Origin: Marinomonas atlantica
Lineage (GTDB): Bacteria > Pseudomonadota > Gammaproteobacteria > Pseudomonadales > Marinomonadaceae
Assembly (NCBI RefSeq): GCF_001639725.1
Contig: NZ_LTAW01000004.1
Coordinates: 124,001 to 188,000 of the forward strand
Reading direction: 5' to 3'
DNA length: 64,000 nucleotides
Shown here: piece after piece, positions 9,737 to 17,913 of the stretch
How the letters are laid out: every line of letters begins with the position of its first letter
Position numbering within the stretch: position 1 is the stretch's first letter
Notes under the pieces: model-generated
Database searches by the model: none
The model's input: only the letters and a program-made list of their open reading frames with translations
What the model was told of the DNA's origin: nothing
Translations under genes and position numbers: made by a program

Positions 9737-10525
9737 TTAATTGTAATGGCGTGGGGTTGCTCGTCTAGGAATATGTACTAAATGTAAGCCGTATTGTTTT
9801 GCTTGAGCAACCGCAAGCGTGCTGGGTGAAGCAAGATGACCGAGACTGGCAACTTGTGCGCGTACTGCTTTTAGAATCAATTCAGTGCTGCAGCGGCTAC
9901 TCATTAAGATGTGACAACCTTCTAACTTAATGGACGCGGTGAGAGCTTTGCCTACGAGCTTATCTAATGCATTGTGGCGTCCAATATCTTCTGCAAAGCA
10001 TAAAAACTCGCCTTGTGAGTTCATGAGCATAGCTCCGTGTATGGCACCTGAAATCCCACCGACAAGCTGATGATTAGAAAACGCTTCCTTTGCAATGCTC
10101 CACTGTTCATCCGTTAAAGTTGGTGTAGAGCTAAGCGGTATGAGGCAAGGAAAACTTTGCTCAATGGCTTCTATTCCACACAAACCACAGCCGCTAGAGC
10201 CTTTGCGTTGACGCATAATGCTAGATGAGCGGTGCTGTGCTCTTCCTGTCAGTTTTAGATTGGCCGTTATGTGGGTCGGTACACCTTTCTGTTCACCGCT
10301 ATCTGTTTTGATGTCGATGTCTAAGACTTCACTGGTCTGTTCGATTAAACCTTCTGAATGCGCAAAACCAATGACAAAGGCTTCAATGTCGACAGGCGTT
10401 ATTAAGATGACGGCATAATTTAGGTCATTGACGCTGATGGCAATCGGTACTTCTTCAACTAAATCTATTTGATGTTGGCCTGATTCATTTGCGTAATGTA
10501 GTTTCTGTGTACCGTTATTGTTCAT
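9737..10525 (-). CDS. fdhD: Formate dehydrogenase accessory sulfurtransferase FdhD
   Basis: 262 residues. FdhD moves sulfur from IscS to the molybdenum cofactor of formate dehydrogenases. The diagnostic Cys motif is in SSGCGLCGIEAIEQ (CxxC), and the C-terminal half has FAEDIGRHNALDKLVGKAL and ILMSSRCSTELILKA, both family signatures. No formate dehydrogenase subunit is encoded in the window, so its client enzyme lies elsewhere. It faces the M23 peptidase gene across a 388-bp divergent intergenic region. Confidence 0.95.
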   Translation of the reverse strand: MNNNGTQKLHYANESGQHQIDLVEEVPIAISVNDLNYAVILITPVDIEAFVIGFAHSEGLIEQTSEVLDIDIKTDSGEQKGVPTHITANLKLTGRAQHRSSSIMRQRKGSSGCGLCGIEAIEQSFPCLIPLSSTPTLTDEQWSIAKEAFSNHQLVGGISGAIHGAMLMNSQGEFLCFAEDIGRHNALDKLVGKALTASIKLEGCHILMSSRCSTELILKAVRAQVASLGHLASPSTLAVAQAKQYGLHLVHIPRRATPRHYN

Positions 10526-10913
10526 ATTATCTTCAGTGCCTTAAACCGATGGAAACAACCTATGCTCAATTTAACGTAAATAGACAGGTTATGACATGTC
10601 TGTTTCAGACAGTTAAATATCTTTTGTAGCATAAATGAAAGGCTTGAATTGTGGCTTTTTAGCTGTGCTTTATCTATTTGAGGCGAAGATCGAAATAAAA
10701 GAGTATTGGGCATTTAATAAACTTCTTTATATCAAGATACTGTAATAGAAGGGTTTTCGTAACATTGTATGATATTTGAGGCTGTCATTTTTTTTGAGAC
10801 TCAGGCAAGATGTCACAACACTTTAACAACTACTGATATCGTGCCTGTATTATTAGGCGTTATATCTCTTAAGACGGCAGCAGAGAGCTGCCACGGAAAG
10901 AAGTTTACTCTCT
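10526..10913. other. Divergent intergenic region between fdhD and the M23 peptidase gene
   Basis: 388 bp, AT-rich, with no convincing gene; short open frames here lack coding character and a ribosome-binding site. It should hold promoters for both flanking genes, but I cannot identify a strong -35/-10 pair. The one clear structure is a small exact hairpin, GGCAGC (10876-10881) and GCTGCC (10887-10892), with a 5-base loop, 21 bases before the peptidase start. Confidence 0.5.
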
Positions 10914-12290
10914 ATGGTTCAACCGAAAAGGAAACCCCGCTGGCTACCAAGTGGCCCTCGTTTATGGGCGCTGATATTGGTATCAGTTTTTGTATTATTC
11001 TTAATGATTTATGACTCCGCAGTTGAAGATGATCAGCGTGCTGAAAATTATGATGCATTACCTAATAGCCGGATTGCATTAGCGCCAATAAAAACTCAAA
11101 CGCCTAATGCGCCTCCACCGCCATCTTTGGATTCTTTGGCTCCGCCTGAGTCTATCGGTGTGCGACAGAATGAAGATCAGTCCGTTGTAGATCAAGTGAC
11201 TCAGTCACTTCCTAAGCCTCGCCTTGTTGAACATATAATCAAGTCTGGTGATACGCTTGAAGGCATTTTCCAGCGCTATGGTTTTCCCATTGGAACATTG
11301 TACGATGTTTTAGAAGCAGACCAAGAATATTTGGTGTTAGAGCCTCTTCAAGTGGGAGATCGCTTGCGTTTTCAAACCAATGATCAAGATGAGCTGGTTC
11401 GAATCTCCCGTCGTATCGACCCGAGTCGAACCATTGCTTATGTAAAGCATGAAAATGGTGGCTTTGTTTACAAGGAAGAGCGTAAGCCTATTACTTGGAG
11501 TCAATTCACTAAGCATGGCAATGTTGAAGGCACGTTTTATGTGTCTGCTAAACGTGCAGGTCTATCTGATGCCAACATTATGACAATCAGTGATTTGCTC
11601 AAAAATCGCTTAGATTTTCGTCGAGATATTCGTGCAGGTGATCCGTTTGATGTGGTGTTGAAACAAGGTGATGTTGATGGAGAAGAAGTTGGTAGTGAGC
11701 AGGTTGAAGCCGTTCGCATCAAAGTGCGTGGTCAATATTATCAAGCCTTCTTAAACAGCTCTGATGGACGTTTTTATGATGAAGATGGCAACAGTTTAAC
11801 GTCAGCATTACGTCGTTGGCCTACGTCGGTGAAGTATCGGATCAGTTCTGGCTTCAACCCAAACCGTAAGCACCCAGTAACTGGTCGTGCATCGCCTCAT
11901 AATGGAACCGACTTGGCCACCCCAAGTGGCACTAAGGTGTTAGCGACTGGTGATGGTATTGTTACTCGAACAGCAAATCATCGTTATGCGGGCCGCTATA
12001 TCGATATAGACAATATCGGAAAATACAGCACGCGTTTTTTACATTTGAGTAAGATTTTAGTGCGTAAAGGACAGCGCGTTAAACGCGGGCAGGTTATCGC
12101 TTTATCAGGTTCTACAGGGCGAGTTACTGGACCACACTTGCATTATGAACTGCATGTAAATAAGCGCCCAGTTAATCCAATGCGGGCTAAAATTCCAACG
12201 ATGCAAGCCATTCCAAAAAATGAGCGAGCGGAATTCAATAAAGCGATCGCTGCTTGGACTGAGATGATGGACGCAAAAGATCTTTTGTAG
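10914..12290 (+). CDS. M23-family murein endopeptidase with LysM/OapA-like domain
   Basis: 458 residues. A basic N-terminus is followed by a single membrane anchor (about 17-36), so the protein is periplasmic and tethered to the inner membrane. A Pro-rich linker leads to a LysM/OapA-like segment (HIIKSGDTLEGIFQRYG). The C-terminal M23 domain carries zinc ligands in HNGTDLATPSG (HxxxD) and GPHLHYEL (HxH). The layout matches E. coli MepM, which cuts peptidoglycan cross-links for wall growth. The ATG is 9-15 bases after GGAAAGAAG, a loose ribosome-binding site. A strong terminator follows directly. Confidence 0.93.
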   Translation: MVQPKRKPRWLPSGPRLWALILVSVFVLFLMIYDSAVEDDQRAENYDALPNSRIALAPIKTQTPNAPPPPSLDSLAPPESIGVRQNEDQSVVDQVTQSLPKPRLVEHIIKSGDTLEGIFQRYGFPIGTLYDVLEADQEYLVLEPLQVGDRLRFQTNDQDELVRISRRIDPSRTIAYVKHENGGFVYKEERKPITWSQFTKHGNVEGTFYVSAKRAGLSDANIMTISDLLKNRLDFRRDIRAGDPFDVVLKQGDVDGEEVGSEQVEAVRIKVRGQYYQAFLNSSDGRFYDEDGNSLTSALRRWPTSVKYRISSGFNPNRKHPVTGRASPHNGTDLATPSGTKVLATGDGIVTRTANHRYAGRYIDIDNIGKYSTRFLHLSKILVRKGQRVKRGQVIALSGSTGRVTGPHLHYELHVNKRPVNPMRAKIPTMQAIPKNERAEFNKAIAAWTEMMDAKDLL

Positions 12291-12305
12291 TGATGTCGCA
12301 GAATC

Positions 12306-12341
12306 AAAAAAAACCGGCTTCGTTAAAAGCCGGTTTTTTTT
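12306..12341 (+). terminator. Intrinsic terminator after the M23 peptidase gene
   Basis: The arms AAAACCGGCTT and AAGCCGGTTTT enclose a short loop and are followed by a T-run. The A-rich left flank also makes it usable from the other strand, ending the convergent rsgA-like transcript. Confidence 0.88.
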
Positions 12342-12363
12342 GATAAGAATACCTTGTTTTATT

Positions 12364-13329
12364 TTAGTCCGCTAAGCTATGTTTCCTAGCTCGGGCATCA
12401 GAGTGAGCGTGACGCTGAGTTTTCTGTTTAGTCGTTACGTCATCTGTATATGAAAACGTAGCGCGCTTATAGGCCTTTACACGAAACTCTTCTAAGTTAC
12501 CTTGTTCGACTGCTTGCAGTACAGCACAGCCTGGCTCATTCATATGAGTGCAATCATTAAAGCGGCATTTTTCTGCGATCTTTGCTACTAGTTCAAAATC
12601 TGATTCTGCACTCATGGCTTCATTTGCTTGCAGTTCACGAAGTGCCGGGGAGTCAAGTAAAACCGCACCATTTGGCAGTCTGAAAAGCGACTCTTGAGGC
12701 TCTGAAAATTGAGTCTGAGGATCATTGACATCAATGAGGCTACGCACTAGACGTGATTTACCGGCACCAGGAGCACCTAAAATCGCAACCGTTCTCCCTT
12801 GCTTAAAGAAGCCTTTCAGTGCTTCTAAGGGCTCATCTGACTTTGTATTGACAGTTTCTATCATTAGCAAAGGGTTCAAGCGTTGAACCAAGTCGCGCTT
12901 TTCATCAACAGTGTCACACAAATCAGCTTTGGTAAGTACCACAATGGCATCAGCTTCGGCATCATGAACTAAGTCGTAATAGCGCTTAATTAAATCCAAA
13001 TTAAACGTATCATCTAACGCACTGACGATCAGTACGGTGTCTACGTTAGAAGCGATTAAACGTTCACCTTGGTTAAATAGAGCACTGCGATCAAGTTTGC
13101 GAACAAATTCATTTTCCTTGTTTACAACAACCCAGTCGCCAATGGTCATTTCTGGTTGGTATGACTGCTTTGTCAAGGTAAGCAGTCCGTGTTCGGACAG
13201 TAACTTATATTGTGAAGGTTCAGCTTGGCAAACACGTGCAATGTTGTGTGTTTCAAGGTCATCCAATGACAATTGCTGTTGGAAGTAGGTTTGCCATCCT
13301 AGATCAAACATTGAGATCGACGCATCCAT
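12364..13329 (-). CDS. RsgA-like circularly permuted GTPase (atypical paralogue)
   Basis: 321 residues. The N-terminal OB-like part (about 30-80), a central permuted GTPase (G4 as LTKADLC, then G1 as GAPGAGKS) and the C-terminal zinc module (CRFNDCTHMNEPGC) give the full RsgA/YjeQ layout; RsgA is a 30S-subunit maturation GTPase. It departs from the canonical proteins: the switch Thr cluster is replaced by SEPQESL, and the G3 motif, normally DTPG, is DSPALREL. The loss of the G3 glycine suggests altered or weak GTP hydrolysis. It is probably a second copy beside a housekeeping rsgA elsewhere in the genome. The start ATG lies at the end of a 328-bp divergent region. Confidence 0.85.
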   Translation of the reverse strand: MDASISMFDLGWQTYFQQQLSLDDLETHNIARVCQAEPSQYKLLSEHGLLTLTKQSYQPEMTIGDWVVVNKENEFVRKLDRSALFNQGERLIASNVDTVLIVSALDDTFNLDLIKRYYDLVHDAEADAIVVLTKADLCDTVDEKRDLVQRLNPLLMIETVNTKSDEPLEALKGFFKQGRTVAILGAPGAGKSRLVRSLIDVNDPQTQFSEPQESLFRLPNGAVLLDSPALRELQANEAMSAESDFELVAKIAEKCRFNDCTHMNEPGCAVLQAVEQGNLEEFRVKAYKRATFSYTDDVTTKQKTQRHAHSDARARKHSLAD

Positions 13330-13657
13330 TAAGATAACTCCAGGCGCACAAGCACCAACGAACTAAATTAAGAAAAGCAACTAGATGCATAAAGCCGCTT
13401 TTCCCATGAGCTATTGGCTATAATTAAAGGTCATACAATAATGGACAGCCAATTAACTCGAGATTAGCACAGTGTTTGATCAGCACAAATGTATTTTTAG
13501 TGTTTTAACGCTTTCTAAGTGTGCAATATCAAGGATAAAAGTGGGCATATTTTCTGCATAGATTTACCTATTAATGTCTAACCGTTAATGTATCAAAAGG
13601 ACCTCGTAAGAAGCGCGATAAACAAACTTTCACGTAGTGAGGGTAGGGAGAAAAAGT
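13330..13657. other. Divergent intergenic region, rsgA-like / phosphatase-kinase gene
   Basis: 328 bp without a gene. It contains a TATAAT at 13419-13424 on the plus strand, but the -35 position is poor, so a promoter there is only possible. No repeat or operator stands out. Confidence 0.4.
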
Positions 13658-15301
13658 ATGTTGTTACAAACCAATTTCTATTTGTTAATAGCGCTCATTT
13701 TCGTCGTATTAAGTGCTACGACAGCTGATTTGTATTTTCGCAGTGCCTGGGTGTGGGCTGCATTGTCGTTTTTTGTCGTTAGCTTAGCGTATGTTTTGAA
13801 TAAGCCAACTATTTTTCGCAAACGTGCTGATGGTACTATACCGTTAGCCGTTCGTTGGATCTTATGGCCTTTTTTATGGACAACTCAGATATACAATGCG
13901 GTTGCCCGAAGCCATGATAAAGTGCCAGCTATTCAAGAAATTGAACCTGGTCTTTTTCTTGCCCGTCGCTTGTTTCCTTCCGATATCCATTTTTTAAAGA
14001 GTAATGACATTTGTGCAGTACTTGATGTGACCGCGGAGTTTAATTCATTAAATTGGACTTTGTTAGGGGAGGACATTGATTACCTAAATGTGCCTATTCT
14101 GGATCACTCGGTGCCAACTGAGACTCAAGTTAAGCGGGCGCTTAATTGGATCAAAACTCATCGAAAAGATGGCAAAAGTGTGGTTGTGCACTGTGCATTA
14201 GGTCGAGGTCGTTCAGTTTTCATGTTAGCGGCTTATTTATTAAGTCAACATCCTGATAAAACTCCAGCTGCGATCATTAAGCTAGTGAAAATCAAACGTC
14301 AAAGTGCCCATTTGAATAAGCGTCAGCTACATGTGATTACTAAAATGCACCATCAAAAGCAGCTTGTGGTTCGCAATAGTGCTTGGTTAATCGCCAATCC
14401 TGTGGCTGGTACGTGTCAATGGAAGGAGAGTAAAGCCCAAATTCTAGAGCTTCTCTCACCCTATTATGATTTAACAATCAGAACCACATCGAAAGAGCAT
14501 AACGGTGGTTATTGGGCCCGAAAAGCATTGCAGAATAACTCCGATGTTGTGATCGCATGTGGTGGTGATGGAACTGTTGCCGAAGTCGCACAAGAGTTGG
14601 TGAATACTCATGTTAAATTGGGGATCATTCCACTAGGAACAGCCAATGCGCTTAGCTATGCTCTATGTGGCATTGGCGTTAAACTAAACCCAATTAACAC
14701 AGCTTGCTTGGCGCTAATTGAAGGTGTTGAAAGCCGAATCGATACAGCTCTTTGTAACGATGAGGTGATGCTCATGCTTTGTGGTGTTGGTTTCGAGCAA
14801 CAAATGATTGAAAAAGCGGATCGCGAGAAAAAGAATGCCAGTGGTCAGCTTGCCTACTTGCAAGGTTTGTCTGAAGCCGTCGGAGACAATAAGAGTACAA
14901 AATATCAGTTACAGTTGGATGATCATCCTGTCATTACCATAAATACGCCAAGCTTAACTATTGCCAATGCAGCACCGGTTACAACTTTACTAGCACAAGG
15001 TCGTGGGGCACCTGATACTACGGATGGTGTCATGGATTTAACTTGGCTATCGCCAGATAGAGCACAGATACTGAACTTAATAGAGCTTGTGGGACATGGG
15101 TTGACTAATAGGCTGGAAGATCATGATTATGAAGGTATTTATCATGATACGGCTTGTCGGGTGTTGCTAACGTCCGATGAAACGATTTCATATGTGTTAG
15201 ACGGTGAGAATAGAGAGGCAGATGAACTTCGCATAGAAATGATTCCAAAATCATTGTCTGTGATGGTTCCTATAAAGCTAAATAACATTAGGAAAAAGTA
15301 G
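13658..15301 (+). CDS. Membrane fusion of dual-specificity phosphatase and diacylglycerol-kinase-type lipid kinase
   Basis: 547 residues from ATG 13658, chosen over the upstream GTG 13637 because GGGAG lies 8 bases before it. Two N-terminal hydrophobic segments (about 4-23 and 27-47) anchor it. Residues about 80-220 form a dual-specificity/tyrosine-phosphatase domain with the catalytic loop HCALGRGRS (Cys about 179, Arg about 185). Residues about 240-545 form a DAGK/YegS-type lipid kinase with GGDGTVAEVA (about 302) and IPLGTANAL. Such proteins would dephosphorylate one phospho-substrate (protein or phosphoinositide-like) and phosphorylate a lipid at the membrane; neither substrate is known to me. 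Both catalytic centres look intact. It is monocistronic between a divergent region and a strong hairpin terminator. Confidence 0.9.
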   Translation: MLLQTNFYLLIALIFVVLSATTADLYFRSAWVWAALSFFVVSLAYVLNKPTIFRKRADGTIPLAVRWILWPFLWTTQIYNAVARSHDKVPAIQEIEPGLFLARRLFPSDIHFLKSNDICAVLDVTAEFNSLNWTLLGEDIDYLNVPILDHSVPTETQVKRALNWIKTHRKDGKSVVVHCALGRGRSVFMLAAYLLSQHPDKTPAAIIKLVKIKRQSAHLNKRQLHVITKMHHQKQLVVRNSAWLIANPVAGTCQWKESKAQILELLSPYYDLTIRTTSKEHNGGYWARKALQNNSDVVIACGGDGTVAEVAQELVNTHVKLGIIPLGTANALSYALCGIGVKLNPINTACLALIEGVESRIDTALCNDEVMLMLCGVGFEQQMIEKADREKKNASGQLAYLQGLSEAVGDNKSTKYQLQLDDHPVITINTPSLTIANAAPVTTLLAQGRGAPDTTDGVMDLTWLSPDRAQILNLIELVGHGLTNRLEDHDYEGIYHDTACRVLLTSDETISYVLDGENREADELRIEMIPKSLSVMVPIKLNNIRKK

Positions 15302-15334
15302 AAGACCGCTTAATATAACGGTCTTCTACTTTTG
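15298..15334. terminator. Bidirectional terminator between convergent genes
   Basis: GTAGAAGACCG (15298-15308) and CGGTCTTCTAC (15319-15329) are exact complements over 11 bp with a 10-base loop; TTTTG follows. The left arm includes the TAG stop of the kinase gene. It separates that gene from the convergent lipoprotein gene. Confidence 0.85.
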
Positions 15335-16081
15335 TTATTGTGGAATGCGAATCTTAAGGCTGCCAATTATTTGACCATTATCGTCAACAGTTGGCGCATC
15401 GAACTCTAGCTCATATTTACTGCGATTTGGGCCAAAAGTACCGATCAATTTATTGTTAATAATAATTTGGTAGGTTTCTGTAAAGATTAAATTTAAAGGT
15501 TCAGATATGGAGTTTTCAACTAGAAAATCTTCTTTCAAACGAACAACTCGTGATTCTCCGCGAACCCAGTTTCCAACAAGAGGCTGGGCACTGAATGATG
15601 TGGATTCTGTCACTTCAAGATTAGACAATTGTACTTGCAGTAAATCGCCTTTGTTTGGAAGTTCACGGCGCTTTTCAACACGTTTATCAAGTTCGATGAT
15701 CTTGCTAGTTAGGTCGTTTGTGTAAGACGATAACTCAGCAATTTTGCTTTTTAGCATGGCTATATCGTCTGTTGATGGAATAGAAAGGCTTGTCTCATCC
15801 AATGGACGGCCAATGCGCGTTTCTAGCTCGTGAATATTCTGCATGGCTAATGTCTGTAATGACTTATACTTTGCCAGCAATTCCTCTTTTGATAATTGGG
15901 GTGTTTCAAGCTTTTTGGTAACAACCGGCTCGTTTACATCTTCTGCATCGTTAGAATTTTGCGAACTGTTAATTGTATCGGGTTCGCTAGGAGCTGAGGC
16001 AGAGGAGGTGGGTTTTGTTGGCAATGAACATGCTGCCAATAAGATCGGAAGAAGAACAAAACCTGTGCGTAAGATCCTCAT
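15335..16081 (-). CDS. Putative outer-membrane lipoprotein of unknown function
   Basis: 248 residues from the ATG at 16081, chosen because it gives a clean lipoprotein signal: MRILRTGFVLLPILLAAC, with the lipobox LAAC. An upstream in-frame start at 16129 would add 16 residues and spoil the signal. After a Ser/Asn/Pro-rich linker comes a predicted helical coiled coil (about 80-150) and a C-terminal ~100-residue beta-rich part (SNLEVTESTSFSAQ to the end). I do not recognise the family. It is convergent with the phosphatase/kinase gene and follows the hisA-like gene on the same strand, with about 140 bp between them. Confidence 0.75.
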   Translation of the reverse strand: MRILRTGFVLLPILLAACSLPTKPTSSASAPSEPDTINSSQNSNDAEDVNEPVVTKKLETPQLSKEELLAKYKSLQTLAMQNIHELETRIGRPLDETSLSIPSTDDIAMLKSKIAELSSYTNDLTSKIIELDKRVEKRRELPNKGDLLQVQLSNLEVTESTSFSAQPLVGNWVRGESRVVRLKEDFLVENSISEPLNLIFTETYQIIINNKLIGTFGPNRSKYELEFDAPTVDDNGQIIGSLKIRIPQ

Positions 16082-16178
16082 GGTCGAAATGATTCCTAGT
16101 GGTGAAATGGGGATAGTTATACTTAGCAAGTATGCGGCAATGGGGGAGTGATGTCGAGTGACGAGACGCCTAACGAGC

Positions 16179-16210
16179 CGAGGGATGCGTAAAGATCCCT
16201 CGACTTTTTT
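16179..16210. terminator. Possible terminator near the end of the hisA-like gene
   Basis: CGAGGGAT (16179-16186) and ATCCCTCG (16195-16202) are exact complements with an 8-base loop, followed on the plus strand by TTTTTT (16205-16210). The T-run suits plus-strand reading although the adjacent genes are on the minus strand, so its role is uncertain. Confidence 0.5.
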
Positions 16211-16219
16211 AGAGATGGT

Positions 16220-16984
16220 TTATTGTTGCGAATTCCACTGAATACAATCGTTAAGTGTAATGCCTTTTCCGCCGAATATATCCAGTGCACTGCCAATCGT
16301 GAGGTCGACTTCACCCTTTGATAATTCATGCACACGTTTGAGATCTTCAAGAGAGCGTGCGCCACCAGCGTAGGTGACGTCAATTGGGCATCCTTGACCG
16401 AGTAGTGTGACGAGATCTTCGTCAATACCAGCTTGAAGCCCTTCAACATCAGCTGCATGAATGAGGAATTCGTCGCAGTGATTGGCTAATTCAACAAGAT
16501 TTTCAAGGTTCACTTCAGTTGAGGTAACGGTCTGCCAGCGATCCGTGGCGATAAACCAGCTGTTGTCAACACGACGACAACTTAAGTCTAGAACCAAGCG
16601 TTCAGTCCCTGTTTCTCGTTTGACTTGATCTAAACGATCCCATGAGAACTCACCATCTTCAAATAGGTAAGATGTCACGATCACATGAGATGCACCTGCT
16701 TTAAGATACTCTGCTGCGTTTCGTACAGTGACACCGCCGCCATACTGTAAGCCATTAGGGTAGGCACGTAATGCGCTTAATGCTTCTAACTTATTCAGTT
16801 TGTCTTTACCCAGCGCAATCACATGACCACCTTTAATTTGGTGTTCACGATAAAGATTAGCGTAATACGCGGCATCGTATTCGCTAATGAAGTTCTCTTT
16901 AGCGCCAGTATCATTCAAGCTACCGCCTACAATTTGTTTCACTTTGCCTTGGTGTAGGTCGATACACGGACGGAATAGTGTCAC
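16220..16984 (-). CDS. hisA: HisA, phosphoribosylformimino-AICAR ribotide isomerase, eukaryote-type
   Basis: 254 residues. It opens with FRPCIDLHQGKVKQIVGG, where the catalytic Asp of HisA sits in a CIDLHQGKVKQ motif, and has LQYGGGVTVRNA and VTYAGGARSLEDL phosphate-binding loops of the TIM barrel. The pattern (CIDLHQG, a DLSCR strand, an HAADVEG strand) resembles the fungal/plant HIS6 branch rather than the usual bacterial HisA. The reaction is the fourth step of histidine synthesis. No other his gene is nearby, whereas bacterial hisA normally sits between hisH and hisF; it could be the sole HisA, a duplicate, or an acquired copy. Confidence 0.85.
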   Translation of the reverse strand: MTLFRPCIDLHQGKVKQIVGGSLNDTGAKENFISEYDAAYYANLYREHQIKGGHVIALGKDKLNKLEALSALRAYPNGLQYGGGVTVRNAAEYLKAGASHVIVTSYLFEDGEFSWDRLDQVKRETGTERLVLDLSCRRVDNSWFIATDRWQTVTSTEVNLENLVELANHCDEFLIHAADVEGLQAGIDEDLVTLLGQGCPIDVTYAGGARSLEDLKRVHELSKGEVDLTIGSALDIFGGKGITLNDCIQWNSQQ

Positions 16985-17112
16985 TTATGACTCCAGTTTT
17001 AATCAAAAGGGGGCTGATTGTAACGAACTTGTCAAAAGATGCGAAGTAGCAATATGCAATCGAGATGTCCTGTTACAATTGATTCGTACGAATAACCTGC
17101 ACGAGTTTATGT

Positions 17113-17529
17113 ATGCCTATCACAATATCCAATACGATTGAAATTCCGGATCATGAAATAGAAATGAGCGCCATTCGAGCACAAGGAGCAGGAGGCCAGA
17201 ACGTTAATAAGGTATCCAGTGCTATTCATTTACGCTTTGATATTGTCAATTCATCTTTGCCCGACCGTATTAAAGAGCCCTTATTGGCAATGAAAGACAG
17301 CCGGATTTCCAAAGATGGCGTTCTAGTGATTAAAGCTCAGCAATTTCGAACACAAGAAGCTAACCGTGAAGATGCTTTGGCACGCTTATTAGAATTAATC
17401 AATCAAGTTAAGACGCCCGCTAAAGTGCGTCGTCCAACTAAGCCTACTAGAAGTTCACAGCGCAAACGCATTGATGGCAAAAAGCAGCGAGGACAGCTCA
17501 AAAACCAGCGTCAGCAGAAGTGGGATTAA
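17113..17529 (+). CDS. arfB: Alternative ribosome-rescue factor ArfB (YaeJ), peptidyl-tRNA hydrolase
   Basis: 138 residues. The GGQ catalytic motif lies in RAQGAGGQNVNKVSSA, as in class-I release factors, and the C-terminal tail is strongly basic (KRIDGKKQRGQLKNQRQQK), which in YaeJ threads into the mRNA channel of stalled ribosomes. It frees nascent chains on non-stop mRNAs. Length and layout match E. coli YaeJ (140 residues). It is divergent from the hisA-like gene, with a 128-bp gap. Confidence 0.95.
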   Translation: MPITISNTIEIPDHEIEMSAIRAQGAGGQNVNKVSSAIHLRFDIVNSSLPDRIKEPLLAMKDSRISKDGVLVIKAQQFRTQEANREDALARLLELINQVKTPAKVRRPTKPTRSSQRKRIDGKKQRGQLKNQRQQKWD

Positions 17530-17746
17530 CGTATTAATTGTCGTAGGTTATATAAAATGCCTTAAATTCCTAAATAGAATAAGCTTATTACTTTTTGCAT
17601 TGACTCTAGTGTATAAAGATAATCTAATATGCAAGTGCGATGCATTGTGGGCGTTATACAGCTTTGTGTTGAAAGGCGATAAGCAATCTTTGATTAAAGT
17701 AAGGATTGTGTAAGTTTAATGTGAGTGAAGCTATTAGTATCATTTA

Positions 17747-17760
17747 TTGATCTATCGCAA
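17747..17760 (+). promoter_or_regulatory. Weak FNR/Anr-like site upstream of cydA
   Basis: TTGATCTATCGCAA matches the TTGAT-N4-ATCAA consensus perfectly in the left half and 3 of 5 in the right half. It lies about 155 bp before cydA. Low-oxygen activation of cytochrome bd genes by FNR-type regulators is common, but this match alone is weak. Confidence 0.3.
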
Positions 17761-17786
17761 TGACCCATAAGCAGCGCTAATCGATA

Positions 17787-17829
17787 ATTCACGTGTATGC
17801 CAACCATACATATTGTGAATGATTGGCAT
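17787..17829 (+). promoter_or_regulatory. Interleaved inverted repeats in the cydA leader
   Basis: ATTCAC (17787-17792) pairs with GTGAAT (17815-17820), and ATGCCAA (17797-17803) pairs with TTGGCAT (17823-17829). The two pairs interlock, so in RNA they form either alternative hairpins or a pseudoknot; in DNA they could be overlapping operators. They end 84 bases before the cydA ATG. Confidence 0.4.
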
Positions 17830-17913
17830 TTGTTGGCGACCGAACAAATAAGAGCACGGACAGTGCCTAGGAAAAAAGCCGCCGTTCTATTACGTTAGAC
17901 ATGGGTTAAGATC

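Larger units (their letters stand above)
17530..17913. other. 384-bp leader region upstream of cydABX
   Basis: No believable gene. It carries an FNR/Anr-like half-match (17747-17760) and two interleaved exact inverted repeats (17787-17829), listed separately. A TTGACT at 17600-17605 has no well-spaced -10 partner. Oxygen control of cytochrome bd is expected from the family, but only weakly supported by the sequence here. Confidence 0.5.

Noticed and set aside
10522..10713. 63-codon minus-strand frame in the fdhD upstream region
   Set aside because: AT-rich chance frame in a divergent promoter region with no ribosome-binding site.
17471..17713. 80-codon open frame after arfB
   Set aside because: It begins inside arfB in another frame, has no ribosome-binding site and its protein resembles no family; it lies in the cydA leader.
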